19,139 nucleotides of DNA from RGEC01 sp964626685 (GTDB lineage: Bacteria; Bacteroidota; Bacteroidia; NS11-12g; UBA955): contig CAZVJY010000028.1 of assembly GCA_964626685.1 (NCBI GenBank), positions 1 through 19,139 on the forward strand, read 5' to 3'. The notes under the pieces are model-generated. The model ran no database searches, had not been told where the DNA came from, and worked only from the letters and a program-made list of their open reading frames with translations. Positions 16,620-19,139 of this stretch are shown here, in pieces. Each line of letters begins with the position of its first letter. The first letter of the stretch is position 1. The position numbers and the translations under genes are program-made.

Positions 16620-16648
16620 TTGTGATCGCTGTATTTAGCCTATCTTTG
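16619..16648 (+). promoter_or_regulatory. Bacteroidota promoter of the DEAD-box helicase gene
   Basis: TTTG at 16619-16622, an 18-base spacer, and TATCTTTG at 16641-16648 together match the TTTG/TAnnTTTG promoter of this phylum, close to its usual spacing of about 19. It is the only place in the window where both elements are present. The start point is expected near 16653-16656, leaving a leader of about 155 bases before the ATG at 16810. Confidence 0.7.
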
Positions 16649-16702
16649 CACTCAATCAGACGATCGTTCTTTCTGTTTTTAGTATCTCTGGCATTTAATT
16701 GG

Positions 16703-16787
16703 CCCGTTTCAATTTACACAACGGGTTTTGCACCACCACCGGCAGCTGACAATTAAAACCATTCGTATTTTAACCCGGTAAAGCTGC
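16703..16787 (+). promoter_or_regulatory. Structured 5' leader of the helicase mRNA
   Basis: CCCGTT (16703-16708) pairs with AACGGG (16720-16725) and is followed by TTTT, like a small attenuator hairpin. The overlapping CGGGTT (16722-16727) can instead pair with AACCCG (16772-16777), so the two stems exclude each other. A further pair is GCAGCT (16742-16747) with AGCTGC (16782-16787), which would cross the second stem. Together with the long leader this suggests post-transcriptional control, as known for some cold-shock DEAD-box helicases. Six-base complements are expected a few times by chance in 150 bases, so this stays tentative. Confidence 0.3.
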
Positions 16788-16809
16788 TCTCGTCGCAAAT
16801 TATTTAAAA

Positions 16810-18105
16810 ATGAAATTCAACGAACTCAACCTCATTGAGCCCATTCTGCGCGCATTGCAGCAGGAAGGCTATGACACCCCCACCCCCATTCAGCAACAGG
16901 CCATTCCAATCGTACTAAAAGGCCGCGACCTCATGGGCTGCGCCCAAACCGGTACCGGAAAAACCTGCGCCTTCGCCGTGCCCATTCTGCAAAACCTTTA
17001 CAACAGCAATGCAAACAACAACCGCCGCAAAATCCGCTGCCTGGTGGCAACACCCACCCGTGAACTTGCCATACAAATTCAGGAGAGCTTTGAAGCTTAC
17101 GGACGCCACACCGGTTTAAAATCGGTGGTGATCTTTGGCGGTGTGGGCCAAAAACCCCAAACCGACGCCATTCAGCGTGGTACCGACATCCTCATTGCCA
17201 CCCCGGGCCGCCTGCTCGATCTCATGAACCAGGGTTTCATCACCCTGCGCGACATAGAATATTTCGTACTGGATGAAGCTGACCGCATGCTGGATATGGG
17301 CTTTGTGCACGATGTAAAGAAAATCATCAAGGCCCTGCCCCAGCGCAGGCAATCGCTGTTCTTTTCAGCCACTATGCCCGCTGAAATTGTGAGCCTGGCA
17401 AACACCATCCTAAGCAATCCGGAATCGGTTTCCGTAACGCCCGTATCATCTACCGCCGATACTGTGCAGCAGTATTTGTATCACACCGACAAGAACAACA
17501 AAATCAACCTGCTCACCGATATTCTTCAGGATCGCAGCATTGAAACGGCCCTGGTGTTTACCCGCACCAAACATGGTGCCGACAAGGTAGTGAGAATGCT
17601 CATCAAGGCCGGAATCCGTGCGGAAGCCATTCACGGCAACAAAGGACAGAGTGCCAGACAGCGTGCACTCAGCAACTTCAAGGATAAAACCACACGCGTG
17701 CTGGTGGCTACCGACATTGCCGCCCGTGGCATCGACATTGACGAACTGGCCTGGGTTGTGAATTACGACATCCCCAATATTCCCGAAACCTATGTGCACC
17801 GCATTGGCCGCACAGGTCGGGCCGGCGCCAGCGGCACGGCATTGTCCTTTTGCGAACAGGAAGAAAGACCGTACATCCGCGATATTGAAAAACTGATCCG
17901 CAAATCCATTCCGCTGGCGGAAAACAATCCCTATCCGGCTTCGAGTGCCCCAGCGCAGTCTGGAGTTCAGTCAAATGCGGCTTCACAAAGCAAACCAGCA
18001 AACGCTAACAGAAACCGCCCCCGCCAGGGCAATTCCGGGCAGGGGAACGCAGCAGGACGCAGTGACAGCAAGCCCAGGCGCCCCTGGTATGGCAAGCGCA
18101 GCTGA
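16810..18105 (+). CDS. DEAD-box ATP-dependent RNA helicase, RhlE type
   Basis: ATP-driven RNA duplex unwinding or remodelling, probably in ribosome assembly, mRNA decay or cold adaptation; cytoplasmic. The 431 residues contain the full set of motifs in order: Q motif (Phe3 to Gln28, TPTPIQQQAIP), motif I AQTGTGKT at 45-52, Ia PTRELA at 82-87, Ib TPGR at 131-134, II DEAD at 155-158, III SAT at 186-188, IV VFTRTKHGAD at 249-258, V ATDIAARGIDI at 300-310, VI HRIGRTGR at 330-337. After about residue 375 comes a low-complexity tail rich in Asn, Gln, Ser, Pro, Gly and Arg (ending RRPWYGKRS), as in RhlE-like enzymes where it anchors RNA. It has its own promoter and a leader of about 150 bases. I give no symbol because several rhlE paralogues usually occur per Bacteroidota genome. 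Confidence 0.96.
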   Translation: MKFNELNLIEPILRALQQEGYDTPTPIQQQAIPIVLKGRDLMGCAQTGTGKTCAFAVPILQNLYNSNANNNRRKIRCLVATPTRELAIQIQESFEAYGRHTGLKSVVIFGGVGQKPQTDAIQRGTDILIATPGRLLDLMNQGFITLRDIEYFVLDEADRMLDMGFVHDVKKIIKALPQRRQSLFFSATMPAEIVSLANTILSNPESVSVTPVSSTADTVQQYLYHTDKNNKINLLTDILQDRSIETALVFTRTKHGADKVVRMLIKAGIRAEAIHGNKGQSARQRALSNFKDKTTRVLVATDIAARGIDIDELAWVVNYDIPNIPETYVHRIGRTGRAGASGTALSFCEQEERPYIRDIEKLIRKSIPLAENNPYPASSAPAQSGVQSNAASQSKPANANRNRPRQGNSGQGNAAGRSDSKPRRPWYGKRS

Positions 18106-18159
18106 AAAAATTAAGGCTCTTTCCGAAAAACACTACCCTTACATACCGCTTTCAATATG

Positions 18160-18167
18160 TAATTTTG
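18160..18167 (+). promoter_or_regulatory. Possible -7 box for the M3 peptidase gene
   Basis: TAATTTTG matches TAnnTTTG exactly, 7 bases before the ATG at 18175, in the 69-base gap after the helicase. No TTTG -33 is seen. If used, the mRNA would be leaderless or nearly so. Confidence 0.3.
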
Positions 18168-18174
18168 TAAGTGA

Positions 18175-19139
18175 ATGATTATTGAAAAACCATTAACCGC
18201 TGCGAAGCTTATTGAGCATTTCAACCGGCTGATTGACTTTGAAGCCAATAGCAAGGAAGCATTTGCAAACTGGCTGAAGGAAATATCCGACCTGGAATCT
18301 TCGGTTTCCGAGGACCTCGCCTGGCGCTATATTCGCATGACCTGCGATACCACCAACAAAGAGCACGAGGCCGCCTACCTGGATTTTGTGCAAAACATAC
18401 AGCCCGAGCTGGCACCGCTGGAAGACAAGCTAAACCGCAAGGTGGTGGAATCGCCCTTTGCAAAGGAAGCAGAACAGGATGAGGCCTTGAAAATCTATTT
18501 CCGCAGCCTGCGCGGCGCTGTTGAATTGTTCCGCGAGGAAAACATTCCCATACAAGCCGAACTGCAAACCCTGGCCCAGGAATACAGCTCCATACAAGGC
18601 GCCATGTCTGTAGAAATTGAAGGACAGACCTACACGATGCAGCAGGCCTCCAACTTCCTGCTTCGTACCGACCGCGCCCTGCGCGAAAAGGTTTGGAAAG
18701 CCATGAACGAACGCAGGCAGCAGGACACCGAAAAGCTGGAATCGCTGTTTGATACCATGGTACAAAAAAGGCATCAGATGGCCCTAAATGCGGGCTTTCC
18801 CAACTACCGCGATTATATGTTCAAGGCTCTCGGACGCTATGATTACACAGCCGAAGACTGCAAACAGTTCCACAATGCCATTGAAATGCATGTGGTTCCC
18901 ATGCTGAAGCAAGCCACGCAGAAGCGCAAAGAACAGCTCAAGCTGGATGCACTGAAACCCTGGGACCTTTCGGTTGATCCGCTGGGTCGTGAGCCGCTGA
19001 AACCTTTTACCAATGGAGAAGATTTGCTCAGCAAAAGTCTGGATTGTTTGCTTAAAACCGATCCGTTTTTTGCGGAATGCCTTAAAACCATGCAGCAAAA
19101 GAAGCTGCTGGACCTGGAAAGCAGGCTGGGCAAAGCTCC
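18175..19139 (+). CDS. M3-family oligoendopeptidase, N-terminal part (cut by the window edge)
   Basis: Zinc metallopeptidase of the thimet-oligopeptidase/PepF clan that degrades short peptides; probably cytosolic, as no signal peptide is seen. The frame from ATG 18175 is open for 321 codons to the right edge, of the 560-600 expected. Recognisable parts: the helical N-terminal lobe, FRSLRGAVELFREENIPIQAE near 104-124, an alpha-helical stretch with LRTDRALREKVWKAMNERR near 163-181, ALNAGFPNYRDYMFKALGRYDYT near 203-225, and LKPWDLSVDPLGREPLKPF near 259-277, a hallmark of M3 oligoendopeptidases. The HExxH zinc site lies further downstream and is outside the window, so activity cannot be confirmed. 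Its 69-base distance from the helicase leaves open read-through from that gene or its own promoter. Confidence 0.93.
   Translation, partial: MIIEKPLTAAKLIEHFNRLIDFEANSKEAFANWLKEISDLESSVSEDLAWRYIRMTCDTTNKEHEAAYLDFVQNIQPELAPLEDKLNRKVVESPFAKEAEQDEALKIYFRSLRGAVELFREENIPIQAELQTLAQEYSSIQGAMSVEIEGQTYTMQQASNFLLRTDRALREKVWKAMNERRQQDTEKLESLFDTMVQKRHQMALNAGFPNYRDYMFKALGRYDYTAEDCKQFHNAIEMHVVPMLKQATQKRKEQLKLDALKPWDLSVDPLGREPLKPFTNGEDLLSKSLDCLLKTDPFFAECLKTMQQKKLLDLESRLGKA

Noticed and set aside
1..19139. Mobile element, CRISPR array, phage or defence island
   Set aside because: No transposase, integrase, repeat array, terminal repeats or known defence domain was seen; composition and coding style are even across the window.

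Overview
The window looks like ordinary chromosome from a free-living Bacteroidota (Bacteroidetes) bacterium, possibly of the Chitinophagia, Sphingobacteriia or Saprospiria side. The evidence is a DUF5606 gene (a family I know from this phylum), several matches to the phylum's TAnnTTTG -7 promoter box with no clear Shine-Dalgarno sequences, a short-form QueG, ATP-type PEP carboxykinase, and a very large outer-membrane barrel protein of a type I know mainly from this phylum. I see no tRNA, rRNA, IS element, CRISPR array or phage gene.

Layout. 1-2089 (-): 5' part of alaS, cut by the left edge. 2178-3773 (-): pckA, with an intrinsic terminator behind it. 3868-6134 (+): a tight three-gene run of PAP2 phosphatase, lipoprotein-type MsrA and QueG. 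6122-14203 (-): a three-gene operon read as hldD, then a 1216-residue NtrY-like sensor kinase, then a 1151-residue outer-membrane barrel protein, with gaps of 6 and 3 bases. Its last gene overlaps the convergent queG by 13 bases. 14328-15909 (+): a dicarboxylate/amino-acid:cation symporter overlapping a small conserved protein of unknown function. 16000-16551 (+): DUF5606 protein. 16810-18105 (+): RhlE-type DEAD-box RNA helicase with a good promoter and a leader of about 150 bases. 18175-end (+): N-terminal part of an M3-family oligoendopeptidase, cut by the right edge.

How the parts fit. Most genes are housekeeping: translation (alaS, queG), RNA remodelling (helicase), gluconeogenesis (pckA), peptide turnover (M3 peptidase) and protein repair (msrA). 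The region most likely to hold undescribed biology is the hldD-kinase-barrel operon. It joins LPS-heptose synthesis, a kinase with two separate putative extracytoplasmic sensing regions and no response regulator beside it, and a giant outer-membrane protein of unknown function. This suggests, but does not prove, an envelope-sensing unit. The second place worth attention is the helicase leader, which has an AT-rich dyad touching the -33 box and mutually exclusive base-pairing options.
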